Shown here: positions 24,709 to 33,565 of the stretch, one piece after another | How the letters are laid out: the number at the start of each line of letters is the position of its first letter | Numbering within the stretch: the first letter of the stretch is position 1 | From: Candidatus Corynebacterium faecigallinarum | GTDB lineage: Bacteria; Actinomycetota; Actinomycetes; Mycobacteriales; Mycobacteriaceae | Direction: 5' to 3' | Length of the DNA: 64,000 nucleotides | Assembly: GCA_019120175.1 (NCBI GenBank) | Contig: DWVP01000020.1 | Location: 1-64,000 of the forward strand | Notes under the pieces: model-generated | What the model saw: only the letters and a program-made list of their open reading frames with translations | Databases searched by the model: none | What the model was told of the DNA's origin: nothing | Translations under genes and position numbers: made by a program

Positions 24709-24747
24709 AACCCCGTCAGAACTCCGTCAGAGCTTTGTCAGAACCAG
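24704..24747. repeat. Four 11-bp tandem units between pknG and the CoA-transferase remnant
   Basis: Units of the type GTCAGAACTCC recur four times and contain the stop codons of both convergent reading frames. Significance is unclear. Confidence 0.5.
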
Positions 24748-27107
24748 GTCCGGGGACGGATCTTGTTCGCCATATCGACCAGCCGGAACCGGTGGTTGGT
24801 GAACGGGGACTGACGGGCGATCTCCCGCAGTCCCTGCTCCAGTCCGGCGCGTAGGCCACTCTCGCTGAACTCCACGTCGAACAGTGGAGGGGAGGACTTT
24901 CTGACGGCCGGGTCACCGTCGGGGCGCGACCGCAGCCAGTCGAGGGCCGCCGCCAGTACAGCGAGCCTGACCTGCAGGATCCGTGGTTCGTTCGTCGGCA
25001 TGATCTCCAGGCGGCGGGCGGCGCGACGTAACCGGGCCTCATTGACAGTCGACTGGTCCGACACCAGTATCAGCACCGTGGTCAGACGTGCCGTCTGGTG
25101 GTGGCGGGAGGACTGCGGAACCCGGTCCAGGGCCGAGATCGCCGCGTCCACCAGACCCTCGGCGTGCAACTGCCGGGCCAGGCCGAAAGCCGCCGAGACC
25201 GTCGTCGGGTTGGTCGTCCACACCAGGCCGTAGAGACGGATCGTGTGGAACCGCAACGCCACCGGGTCCTTGGTCACGTGCGTCCACCCGGGTACCTCGC
25301 TGTAGTCGGTGCCCTGTTTGCCCCGCGGGTACGTCAGTGCCAGCGAAGCCTTCTGCACGTTCGTGTCGAGCAGGCGGGTGTAGTTCACCCCCTGGTGCTG
25401 CAGCAGCAACTCATCGGTGGCGGCCAGGGCGAGTTTCGGGGCAGGCTCGCCGGGGAGGGTGTTGAGCACCTCGTTGAAGCTCTCCTGTGCGGAAGAGAAA
25501 TCTCCGTTCAGCAGGTTGGACACCCCGGAGAGCCAGAGGTGCCGCCAATCGCTGCGTAGGCTGTCGTCCATGTTCTGCAGCGTCAGCCCCGCCTCGGTGG
25601 TCATGCCCAGGTCGAGCTGGGCGCGCACGATGGTCAACGGGATCTCGGTGGAGCGGGACATGTCCGGCTGGTTCAGGGCGGCCCTCAGGGTGTCGAGCAT
25701 TTCACCGGGCTCGGTCAGGCTCGCCGCCGACAGCAGAGAGGCGCCGGGATCATTCGGATCGGTCAGCGGGATGGGCAGCGCCGAGACGACCTCCGGGGAG
25801 GTGATCTCCACCGAGCGCTCGATGCCGTCGATCAACTTGTCGGTGGGGAACAGCAGGTGCTTGGTGCCGTAGGTGGATCGCTGGGCGGTGAAGCGGGTGT
25901 CGAGGTGTGCGTACTGGCGGCCGTCCCGGATGGCCAGCACCTCCCGCAGTACCCCGGTCAGCTGGTTGGCCATGGTGCCGGCGGAGGAGAACCGCTTCTC
26001 CGGGTCCTCGTGGGTGGCCCGCAGCAGCAGACGGTAGAGCGAGAGGTACTTCCGGAAGATCGGTTCGTCGTCCGGGGTGGGCAGTCCCTCGTCGTAGACC
26101 CCGTCGGTGACCGGGAGTTTCACGATGAGGCTGGCGAGAGTGCGTCCCACGGTGAAGATGTCGCTGGCGATGGTGGGGCCGGTACGGGAGATCTCCGGGG
26201 CCTGGAAACCCCGGGTGCCGTAGATGTGGCCGAAGGCGCCGATGCCGGATACCGCACCCAGGTCGATCAGTTTGGTCTGGTCCTCGGTGATGATGATGTT
26301 GTCGGGCTTCAGGTCGTTGTAGACCACGCCGCGGGAGTGCAGGTAGTCCAACGCCGGCAGGATCTCCAGGAGGTAGCCGATGGCGGTGTCGACCGGCAGT
26401 GTGTTGCCGGGTTGGCGCATACGGCGGTGGCGCAACGACGGCCCGCCGACGTACTCCATGATGATGAATCCGCCGGGGCTGCGGGTGTCGTCGATGAAGT
26501 TGAAGATCTTGACGATCCCGGGGTGGGTGATGTCGGCGAGGAAGGCGCGTTCGGAGTCGGCGATGGCACGTTCGTGCGCGGTGTTGGTCTCCATCATGCC
26601 CTTGAGCACGACCCACCGGTCGGAGACGTTGTGGTCGATGGCGAGGTAGATCCAGCCCATGCCGCCGTGTGCGATCGGCCCCAGCACCTCGTACTGGGCG
26701 GCGACGATGTCGCCGGGGTGGAGGACAGGACGCTCCGTTCCCCCGGCGACGGCCTTCTCCACCTCCTCGTCGTCGATGACGGCGTCCGGCGGGTTCGTCG
26801 GCGGTATGAACGGCAGACGCACCATGCCGCCGGCGACCTCGGCACCGGCGCGGGACGTGCCGCGCCGCCGGCGGAAGGTGGAGAGAGCCTCGCGACGGCT
26901 GCGTTCCCCCGAGTCCTCCTGGGCCTGGTTCAACGTCGGGGTCGGGTTGGTGGCCCCGTCCCCGTCGTCCGCGAAGGGGTCGAACGGTGTGGCCTGGGTG
27001 GCGGCGCTGTCGCCGGTGTCCTGGTCTTCGTCGTCGGCGAAGGGGTCGAAGAAGGTGGCTTCCGTCTCGGTCCCGGTCTCGTCACGGGAGGTCGGGTCAC
27101 TGTTCAT
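24738..27107 (-). CDS. pknG: Serine/threonine protein kinase PknG
   Basis: 789 residues from ATG 27107 (GAGGAGG upstream). The kinase domain (about residues 145-400) shows the glycine loop GPIAHGGMGWIYLA, catalytic lysine in VVLKG, catalytic loop YNDLKPDN and DLG instead of DFG; a long TPR region follows. In C. glutamicum PknG phosphorylates OdhI, relieving inhibition of 2-oxoglutarate dehydrogenase. The mycobacterial rubredoxin Cys motifs are absent. The N-terminal tail instead has two copies of FDPFADD (near residues 20 and 42) with adjacent Thr residues that may serve as docking or autophosphorylation sites for the FHA protein. It overlaps glnH by 11 bp as the last gene of glnX-glnH-pknG. 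Confidence 0.93.
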   Translation of the reverse strand: MNSDPTSRDETGTETEATFFDPFADDEDQDTGDSAATQATPFDPFADDGDGATNPTPTLNQAQEDSGERSRREALSTFRRRRGTSRAGAEVAGGMVRLPFIPPTNPPDAVIDDEEVEKAVAGGTERPVLHPGDIVAAQYEVLGPIAHGGMGWIYLAIDHNVSDRWVVLKGMMETNTAHERAIADSERAFLADITHPGIVKIFNFIDDTRSPGGFIIMEYVGGPSLRHRRMRQPGNTLPVDTAIGYLLEILPALDYLHSRGVVYNDLKPDNIIITEDQTKLIDLGAVSGIGAFGHIYGTRGFQAPEISRTGPTIASDIFTVGRTLASLIVKLPVTDGVYDEGLPTPDDEPIFRKYLSLYRLLLRATHEDPEKRFSSAGTMANQLTGVLREVLAIRDGRQYAHLDTRFTAQRSTYGTKHLLFPTDKLIDGIERSVEITSPEVVSALPIPLTDPNDPGASLLSAASLTEPGEMLDTLRAALNQPDMSRSTEIPLTIVRAQLDLGMTTEAGLTLQNMDDSLRSDWRHLWLSGVSNLLNGDFSSAQESFNEVLNTLPGEPAPKLALAATDELLLQHQGVNYTRLLDTNVQKASLALTYPRGKQGTDYSEVPGWTHVTKDPVALRFHTIRLYGLVWTTNPTTVSAAFGLARQLHAEGLVDAAISALDRVPQSSRHHQTARLTTVLILVSDQSTVNEARLRRAARRLEIMPTNEPRILQVRLAVLAAALDWLRSRPDGDPAVRKSSPPLFDVEFSESGLRAGLEQGLREIARQSPFTNHRFRLVDMANKIRPRTWF

Positions 27108-28224
27108 TGTTGTCCTCCTCGATCTCGGCTTCCGATTCGGCGGCGGAGTCCGCGGCATCCTGCAGTGCCTGGTGGCGCAGCGCGGCCAGCTCCCGGGTGT
27201 CATCGGCGGTGCGGTACTTCATGTCCGGCGCGCTGCCGTCGCCGAGGTAGTCCTGCATCCACTGCTGGTAGAGCCGGTCCCACGTCCCGTCGGAGCGGAT
27301 CCGTTCCATGGTGGAGTTGACCTGGCGCACCAGTGAGGACGAATCGCGTTGCTGGGGAAGCGCGGCGGCCACCGCGTACTGGGAGGCGTCGGTCGCGGTC
27401 CCGACAATCTCGGTGTACGGGTCCTGCGACTGCAGCCCGGAGAGGATCGCCGAGTCGGAGAAGATGGCGTCCACCTGCTGTCGCTGCATCGCCAACAGGC
27501 AGTCCGACCAGGTCTGGGTGGTCAGGATGTCGCCATGGGAGTCGAGGCGGCGTAGCTCCAGCAGGTTGGTGGAGTCCACGGTCACGCAGACCGTCCGGTC
27601 CGTCAGGTCAGCCTCGCTGTGGATCCCGGAATTCCGCATCACCAGGATGCGCGGATAGGTCGTGAGGTAGGGGACGGAGAACTCCACCTCGGTCTGCCGG
27701 TCCCGGGTGACGGTCATGGTGCGTAGCACCAGATCCACCGTGCCCTCGGCCAGGGCGTTCTCCCGGCCCGTGCCTTCCACGAAGCGGAACTCGACCCGGT
27801 CCGGGTCGCCGAAGATGTCGCGGGCGATCTCACGGGCCAGGTCGACCTCGAAACCTGCCATGTTCTTGGTGACCGGGTCGCGGAAGCCCAGGCGGTTCAG
27901 CGACTGGGCGACGCCGACGACCAGACGGCCACGTTCGATGATCTCAGGCACCCGACGGTTCGGCGATACCTCCTCGCCGGTGTCGGGACTGCGGTTGGGA
28001 CGCAGCGAGCCGAAGGGCTCGCCGGAGTCCTTCGGCAGGACGTCCCCGCCGGCATCGGCAGTGGCGGGGATGAGAGTGGACCCGTTCGGCAGCGCCAGGG
28101 ACGGTTCCGGCGGCTCCGGCCACTCCTGCAGGTCGAGGCCCTCGGAGGCGCAGGACACCAGGGCCAGGGACGCGGCCAGTGCAGTCGTGAGCGCCAGCGC
28201 GGCGCGGAGCGGGTGCAGGTTCAC
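27097..28224 (-). CDS. glnH: GlnH, solute-binding lipoprotein of the PknG pathway
   Basis: 375 residues from GTG 28224, overlapping the glnX stop (GTGA), with GGAG upstream. Signal peptide with lipobox LVSC near residue 24, then a periplasmic binding domain of the polar amino acid type: RGRLVVGVAQSLNRLGFRDP, GFEVDLAREIARDIFG, LVLRTMTVTRDRQTEVEFS. In mycobacteria and corynebacteria GlnH binds Asp/Glu-type ligands outside the membrane and signals through GlnX to PknG instead of serving transport. No permease gene is adjacent, which supports the signalling role. Confidence 0.9.
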   Translation of the reverse strand: MNLHPLRAALALTTALAASLALVSCASEGLDLQEWPEPPEPSLALPNGSTLIPATADAGGDVLPKDSGEPFGSLRPNRSPDTGEEVSPNRRVPEIIERGRLVVGVAQSLNRLGFRDPVTKNMAGFEVDLAREIARDIFGDPDRVEFRFVEGTGRENALAEGTVDLVLRTMTVTRDRQTEVEFSVPYLTTYPRILVMRNSGIHSEADLTDRTVCVTVDSTNLLELRRLDSHGDILTTQTWSDCLLAMQRQQVDAIFSDSAILSGLQSQDPYTEIVGTATDASQYAVAAALPQQRDSSSLVRQVNSTMERIRSDGTWDRLYQQWMQDYLGDGSAPDMKYRTADDTRELAALRHQALQDAADSAAESEAEIEEDNNEQ

Positions 28225-29729
28225 AGGTACTCCTGGAGACGGGGGCGGGTGCCCTGGATGACGCACAGTGCCGAGACCAGGCCCAGCAGTATCACGATGG
28301 ACGTCACCTGCTGTGCCGCGGCCCGGGAGTCGGACAGGTACTCGCGCAACTGCTCACGGGTGTCGTCGATCAGGGTGCGCAGGTTACCGTCCAGCGCCTG
28401 GTAGGACTCGGTCACCGTCGGGGGTGCGGAGGTGCCGGAGCCGTCGTTGGCGACGGTCGGGCTGTCACCGACGGTCGCCCGGATCGCCGCAGCGTAGTCA
28501 CCTTCGCGTACCAGTGACAGCATGTCCGCGTGGGCGCTGTCCCAGGAACGCAGGTTCTCCCGGGCCTCGTCGACGGCGTCGCGGTCACTGATGGACGGGC
28601 GTAGTTGCTCCAACGCCGCGTCGATCGAGGCGATCTGGTCGGAGAACGAGGAACGGTCGCTGTCGTTGTAGTCGCGCTGGACCAGGCCCAATGCTTCGGA
28701 GGTCCGGGTCTGCTGCACCTCGATACGCAGCGTGGTGAGCGCCTCCAGGGGCTGGGTGGTGCCGTCGAGACCGCGGGAACCGTTGGTCCAGGTGTTCAGC
28801 GCGGACCCGCCGGCCCACAACATCGCGATGGTCATCAGCACGGTGGCGGCGAGGTAGCCGGGGTTGATCCGGCGGTTGGTCTGTGCGGCCAGGTAGAACT
28901 GCGCGATGATCAGCAGCACCACCGCGGCGACCAGGCCGGAGAGGGCGAACCAGTTGGGCTGGGTCAGGGCGATCTGCTGGCGTCCCACCTCCGAACTGGT
29001 GCGGGTGTGCAGCTCGCCGGCGGCCGGGAGGATGTCGTCCTGCATCATCGAACTGGCCTGGGTGATATAGGCCCCGCCGACCGGTAGTCCCTGGCGGTTG
29101 TTCACCCCGGCCTCGGTGATCAGGCTGGTGTACCTCGGCAGCTTCTCCTGGATCTCCAGGATCAGTTCCATCTCGCGGGAGGACGGGTCGTCGATCCCGG
29201 CGGCGGCCCGGACCACCGCCCGTGAGGCGGTGTCCAGGGCCTCCCGGTAGGACGACTGGTAGTCGGCCGCGCCCGCGGCGTCCTCCACGAAGCCGGTGGT
29301 GGCGACCGAATCGGCCACCGAGAGGGAGTTGTAGAGGTCCTGGGCGGCGAAGGACACCGGCTCGGTACGGTTGACCAGGGTGTTGAGGTCTCCCTGCTGG
29401 TTCGTGGCCTGGCCGGCCATCGCCCCGCCGGCGGCGATGATGGCCAACACCAGCAGTGCGGAGACGGCCGTCATCAGACCGGGGGTGGTGGAGATGAAAC
29501 GCTGGATCCGGCGGGGGATCTCCAGGGCCGGGCTGAACACCCCCATCGGGCCGGGGCTGGCGCGCCGCTGCAGGGCATCGTCCATCCACCGGTCGGAGTC
29601 GGTGCGCCGTTCACCGGAGCCCGCGGCTGGACGTGTCGCACTATCCCCACTGGTCACCGACGCGGAAATCGCACCATCCGGGGCCGGGTCAGCGGCCCCG
29701 TCCAAGGAGTCGGTTTCCGGAGCGGGCAT
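28221..29729 (-). CDS. glnX: GlnX, membrane signal transducer of the PknG pathway
   Basis: 502 residues from ATG 29729. There are four transmembrane helices: LMTAVSALLVLAIIAAGGAM, SGLVAAVVLLIIAQFYLAAQ, TVLMTIAMLWAGGSALNTW and SIVILLGLVSALCVI. The two regions between helix pairs are extracytoplasmic and helical, resembling the sensor part of chemoreceptors. It passes the state of GlnH to PknG. The start is 7 nt from a minus-strand -10 TAGGAT, so it is probably leaderless. The promoter overlaps an inverted repeat (29730-29753). It is the first gene of the operon. Confidence 0.9.
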   Translation of the reverse strand: MPAPETDSLDGAADPAPDGAISASVTSGDSATRPAAGSGERRTDSDRWMDDALQRRASPGPMGVFSPALEIPRRIQRFISTTPGLMTAVSALLVLAIIAAGGAMAGQATNQQGDLNTLVNRTEPVSFAAQDLYNSLSVADSVATTGFVEDAAGAADYQSSYREALDTASRAVVRAAAGIDDPSSREMELILEIQEKLPRYTSLITEAGVNNRQGLPVGGAYITQASSMMQDDILPAAGELHTRTSSEVGRQQIALTQPNWFALSGLVAAVVLLIIAQFYLAAQTNRRINPGYLAATVLMTIAMLWAGGSALNTWTNGSRGLDGTTQPLEALTTLRIEVQQTRTSEALGLVQRDYNDSDRSSFSDQIASIDAALEQLRPSISDRDAVDEARENLRSWDSAHADMLSLVREGDYAAAIRATVGDSPTVANDGSGTSAPPTVTESYQALDGNLRTLIDDTREQLREYLSDSRAAAQQVTSIVILLGLVSALCVIQGTRPRLQEYL

Positions 29730-29753
29730 GACTGCAATCCTACAGTTGCAGTC
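29730..29753. promoter_or_regulatory. Inverted repeat over the glnX promoter
   Basis: GACTGCAA-N8-TTGCAGTC, perfect 8-bp arms, begins at the base before the glnX start codon and spans its -10 box (29737-29742). Binding here would block transcription directly. The regulator is not identified. Confidence 0.5.
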
Positions 29754-29805
29754 ACGATGATGTGTCACCGAAACCTCACGTGGACTCTGTGGCACCATAG
29801 GAAGA

Positions 29806-30819
29806 ATGATTGATGTCCAATCCCTGACTAAGCGGTACGGATCCGCCACCGTCGTCGACGACCTGAACTTCACCGTCGAACCCGGGATCGTCACCGGCTT
29901 CCTCGGGCCGAACGGTGCCGGGAAGTCGACGACGATGCGTATGATCGTCGGCCTCGACCGCGCCACCGCCGGGACGGCGACGATCGACGGCAAACGCTAC
30001 GACGAGTACGCCAAGCCGTTGCACAAGGTCGGGACCCTGCTCGACGCGAAGTGGACCCACCCCAACCGCACCGCGGCCAACCACCTGAAGTGGCTGGCCG
30101 CGGCGAACGGTATCGCCGCGACGCGGGTCGACGAGGTTCTCGATCTCGTCGGCCTGACGGAGGTCGCAGGTAAGAAAGCCGGCAACTTCTCACTCGGTAT
30201 GGGCCAACGTCTCGGCCTGGCCGTCGCCCTGCTGGGCGACCCGGAGGTGCTGATCCTCGACGAGCCGGTCAACGGCCTGGACCCGGAGGGTATCCGGTGG
30301 GTCCGTGACTTCGTCCGCCACCTCGCCGGTGAGGGACGTACGGTGTTGATCAGCTCGCACCTGCTCAGTGAGATGGCCCAGACCGCCGACCACCTGGTGG
30401 TCATCGGCCGGGGAAAGTTGGTCGCGAACACCTCCACCCACGACTTCATCAAGAATGCGTCCACGGCGACCACGGTGGTGCGGACCCCGCACCGTGATGA
30501 GTTAAAGGATGCCCTGACGGAGCAGGACATCGTGTTCACCGAGTCCACCGACGGGGACGGTCGTCAGATCCTGGTCATGGAGGACACCGAGCCCGACACC
30601 GTCGGCGAGATCGCCTTCAGCTACGGGCTGATGCTGCGCGAGCTCAGCGAGAAGCGTGCCTCGCTGGAGGACGCCTTCATGCGTATGACCGGCCACGCGG
30701 TGGACTACCATGCCACCCTGGGGGACATTCAGGACGTCCCGGGCCAGGGCCCGGTGTCGGATCCGGGACCGGCCCCGGTTCCGCCGGCAGGCAACGCCAG
30801 TGACGAGGGGGAGAAGTAA
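29806..30819 (+). CDS. ABC-2 type transporter, ATP-binding protein
   Basis: 337 residues, AGGAAG just before ATG 29806. Walker A GPNGAGKSTTM, signature FSLGMGQRLGLAVAL and Walker B VLILDEPVNGLD are complete. The pattern HLLSEMAQTADHLVVIGRGK is typical of drug- or peptide-export ATPases (bacitracin/daunorubicin group). The last ~35 residues are a Pro/Gly/Asp linker. The stop TAA overlaps the start of the permease gene. The substrate is unknown. Confidence 0.88.
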   Translation: MIDVQSLTKRYGSATVVDDLNFTVEPGIVTGFLGPNGAGKSTTMRMIVGLDRATAGTATIDGKRYDEYAKPLHKVGTLLDAKWTHPNRTAANHLKWLAAANGIAATRVDEVLDLVGLTEVAGKKAGNFSLGMGQRLGLAVALLGDPEVLILDEPVNGLDPEGIRWVRDFVRHLAGEGRTVLISSHLLSEMAQTADHLVVIGRGKLVANTSTHDFIKNASTATTVVRTPHRDELKDALTEQDIVFTESTDGDGRQILVMEDTEPDTVGEIAFSYGLMLRELSEKRASLEDAFMRMTGHAVDYHATLGDIQDVPGQGPVSDPGPAPVPPAGNASDEGEK

Positions 30820-31631
30820 TGCTGTTGAACACCATCCGCTCCGAGTGGTTGAAGATCCGCTCCACCAAGTCCGTCTACTGGACCACCGTCCTCGTCGCGG
30901 TCATAGTCTGGGGACTCGGCGCCATCATGGCCTGGGCCAGCGGTTTCAGTCTGCAGACGGCGCTCGACGACGGCGAGATGGACGTCGTCGCCAGCATGGT
31001 GGAGACCATGAGTGTCTCCGGGGCGATCTTCGCGTTCCCGGTGTTCGGTCTGATGATCATCCTCATCCAGGCCGTCCTGCTGGTCACCGGTGAGTACGGC
31101 AACGGGACCGCGAAATCCAATGTCCTGGCCGCGCCGAAACGCTGGCAGCTCCCGGTGGCCAAGTGGATCGTCTACGGACTGATCGCTGCGGTGGTCACGG
31201 TGATTGTCTCGGTGGTCAGCGTGTACCTGTACAAGTGGGTCGCCGGGTTGCAGATCGAGGACACCTCGGTGCTGGACGGGATGTCGATGTCCGCCGACGA
31301 CGCCTGGAACGTGGTCGCCCGGATGACCCTGTTCTCCGTGCTGGGTGTCGGTCTGGCGATCGGTGCGGCCTACCTGCTGCGGCACACGGCCGGGGCGATG
31401 GCCGTCGTCCTGCTGTGGAGCCTGGTGCTCGAGGACCTGGTGAACTTTATCCCGAAGGTCAGCGACGAGATCTACCCCTACATGCCCTTCCTGAACATGC
31501 GCAGTGCCGTCAACCTCAACGACGTCAACAATGCGGCCTGGGGCCAGGGCGGGTCGATGATCTACTTTGCCGCGATCGCCCTGGTGGTGTTCCTCGCCGG
31601 GCTGGTGGCACTGCGCCGTCGGGACGCCTGA
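30819..31631 (+). CDS. ABC-2 type transporter, permease
   Basis: 270 residues, coupled to the ATPase gene. It starts LLNTIRSEWLKIRSTKSVYW, the amphipathic entry helix of ABC-2 permeases, followed by about six hydrophobic helices, for example VFGLMIILIQAVLLVTGEYG, AAVVTVIVSVVSVYLYKWV and AIALVVFLAGLVALRRR. The GEYGNGTAKS segment is the conserved motif after helix 2. It forms a membrane pore with the preceding ATPase. Confidence 0.85.
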   Translation: MLLNTIRSEWLKIRSTKSVYWTTVLVAVIVWGLGAIMAWASGFSLQTALDDGEMDVVASMVETMSVSGAIFAFPVFGLMIILIQAVLLVTGEYGNGTAKSNVLAAPKRWQLPVAKWIVYGLIAAVVTVIVSVVSVYLYKWVAGLQIEDTSVLDGMSMSADDAWNVVARMTLFSVLGVGLAIGAAYLLRHTAGAMAVVLLWSLVLEDLVNFIPKVSDEIYPYMPFLNMRSAVNLNDVNNAAWGQGGSMIYFAAIALVVFLAGLVALRRRDA

Positions 31632-31657
31632 ACCGGAGTCGGTAAGCTGACGGGATC

Positions 31658-32890
31658 ATGTCACAGAACCCGTCCCCACGCTCGTCACAGAAGGCCACCA
31701 TGCCGCTGGCGATGCTGGCCGGTATCGCCCTGTTGTCCACCGGAGGTCCCTTCGGCACGGACATGTACCTGCCGTCGCTACCGGAGATCACCGACGAGCT
31801 GGACACCACCGCGTCGCTGACCCAGCTGACCATCACCGCCTACATGGTGGGGATGGCCGCCGGCCAGCTGGTCATCGGACCGCTGTCGGACCGGCTGGGA
31901 CGAAACCGCCTGCTTGTCGGTGCGACCGTCGTCGGTCTGGTCTCCTCGGTGCTCTGTGCACTGGCCCCGTCGATCGGGATCTTCATCGTGATCCGCTTCT
32001 TCCAGGGGGCTGCCGGTGGTGCGGGGGTGACCCTGGGTCGGGCGATGATCGCCGACCGGGTGCAGGGGGCGGCGGCCGCGGCGGCATTGTCGACGATGAT
32101 GATGTTCACCTCGATGGCACCGATCATCGCCCCGGTCGTCGGCGGTGTGGTCGCCGGACTGGCAGGCTGGCGGGCGGTCTTCTGGACGCTGGCCGCCATT
32201 GCGCTGCTCCAGGTGGTCGTGGCACTCGCCCTGCCGGAGACCCACGCACCGGAGAAGCGGGCCACCGGCTCGATCCTCACCGTCTACCGGCGGATGGGTG
32301 GCCTGTTCCTGATCGGCCCGTACATGGGGCATCTGGTGGCCTTCGCCGTCGGCTTCGGCGTGATGTTCTCCTTCGTGTCCGGGTCCTCCTTCGTGATGCA
32401 GGAACAGTTCGGCCTCGGTCCGACGGCCTTCAGCCTGGTCTTCGCCGGCAATGCGGTCGCCCTGGTACTGGCGAACATGGTCAACGTCCGGATCGTGGGA
32501 CGGATCGGGGCACCGCGGATGCAGATCGTGGGACAGACCTTGCTGGTCACCGGAGCGTTCGGCCTGCTGATCGTGGCACTGACCGTGCATTCCCTGCCGC
32601 TGGTGATCATCCTGACCTTCGTCGCGACGGTCGGCTCCGGATTCAACATGGGCAACACCACCGCGCAGGCGATGGACCTGGCCCCGGGGCGCGCCGGGGC
32701 GGCATCCGCTCTGCTGGGTGCCGCGCAGTTCCTCATGGCCGGCGCGGTCGCACCGGTGGTGGGACTGGGGGAGGACGGTCTGCTGACCATGGCCACGGTG
32801 ATGGCGGTGTGTGCGTCGGTGGCGGCGGTCGCCGGCGTCGTGGGACGCCGGGGTGCCGCGCGGCGGGCCACGGTACTGCAGCGCGGTTAG
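31658..32890 (+). CDS. MFS multidrug exporter, Bcr/CflA type
   Basis: 410 residues and 12 transmembrane helices. FGTDMYLPSLPEITDELDT and the MFS motif GPLSDRLGRNRLLVG are typical of Bcr/CflA drug:proton antiporters. A -10 TAAGCT lies 9 nt before ATG 31658, so the transcript is leaderless or nearly so. Its stop overlaps the stop of the convergent MarR gene by 4 bp, and the pair may be functionally linked, since MarR proteins often control drug pumps; that link is an inference. Confidence 0.88.
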   Translation: MSQNPSPRSSQKATMPLAMLAGIALLSTGGPFGTDMYLPSLPEITDELDTTASLTQLTITAYMVGMAAGQLVIGPLSDRLGRNRLLVGATVVGLVSSVLCALAPSIGIFIVIRFFQGAAGGAGVTLGRAMIADRVQGAAAAAALSTMMMFTSMAPIIAPVVGGVVAGLAGWRAVFWTLAAIALLQVVVALALPETHAPEKRATGSILTVYRRMGGLFLIGPYMGHLVAFAVGFGVMFSFVSGSSFVMQEQFGLGPTAFSLVFAGNAVALVLANMVNVRIVGRIGAPRMQIVGQTLLVTGAFGLLIVALTVHSLPLVIILTFVATVGSGFNMGNTTAQAMDLAPGRAGAASALLGAAQFLMAGAVAPVVGLGEDGLLTMATVMAVCASVAAVAGVVGRRGAARRATVLQRG

Positions 32891-33474
32891 CTACGGCTGC
32901 GCTGGATGTCCTCGATGAGACTCTCGGCGGCGATCGACAGGTTGCGCAGGGCGGGGACACCGCGTCGCAGCTTGGCGAGGTCGCGGCCGTCCATTCGCTT
33001 GGCGGCCCGGGCGATGAGCATCGCCCATTCGTCGGTGACGGAGTTCAGCATCTCGATGCCGTCGTCGGAGAGGTAGAGGTCCTGGGCCCGGCGGTCCTGG
33101 TCGTTTGCCTGGCGCACGACGAGGCCGGAGTTGATCAGGCGACGCACCGTGGCGGAGACGTTCGAGGCGCGCAGGAACCGCAGCCGGGCGATGTCGGAGA
33201 CACCGCAGCCCGGGTGCTGGGCGATGAAGTGCAGCACCTCGATCTCGGACTGGGAGACCGAGAGCTTGTGGTTGGGCCGGTCCATGAGCCGACGCAGTGC
33301 GGAGAGGAAGTCGTAGACGGCGGTGGCGATCTCGGCCACGTCGATCTCGGGGAGGATCTCCGGGGCGCGGTGGCCGCGGATCTGGTCGTGGAGTGCGTCC
33401 CCCATGAAATCGGTGTCCTCGACGGTGCCTGAACCGTCCCGGGAATCCCTGCTGTCCTGGATGTCACTGGCCAT
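32887..33474 (-). CDS. MarR-family transcriptional regulator
   Basis: 195 residues, AAGGAG upstream of ATG 33474. The winged HTH lies about residues 75-145: LSVSQSEIEVLHFIAQHP, GVSDIARLRFLRASNVSATV (recognition helix), and the wing NDQDRRAQDLYLSDDG. The ~45-residue N-terminal extension is longer than usual. It converges on the Bcr/CflA pump gene with overlapping stops and may regulate it. Confidence 0.85.
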   Translation of the reverse strand: MASDIQDSRDSRDGSGTVEDTDFMGDALHDQIRGHRAPEILPEIDVAEIATAVYDFLSALRRLMDRPNHKLSVSQSEIEVLHFIAQHPGCGVSDIARLRFLRASNVSATVRRLINSGLVVRQANDQDRRAQDLYLSDDGIEMLNSVTDEWAMLIARAAKRMDGRDLAKLRRGVPALRNLSIAAESLIEDIQRSRS

Positions 33475-33565
33475 GGTGGGCTCCTTCTCTCCTGTGATGG
33501 TCGTCGGGGTCGAGCACGTGCGCGGTAGTTTCTTCAGGCTATGTGTTTATGACATTGTATGCCAC

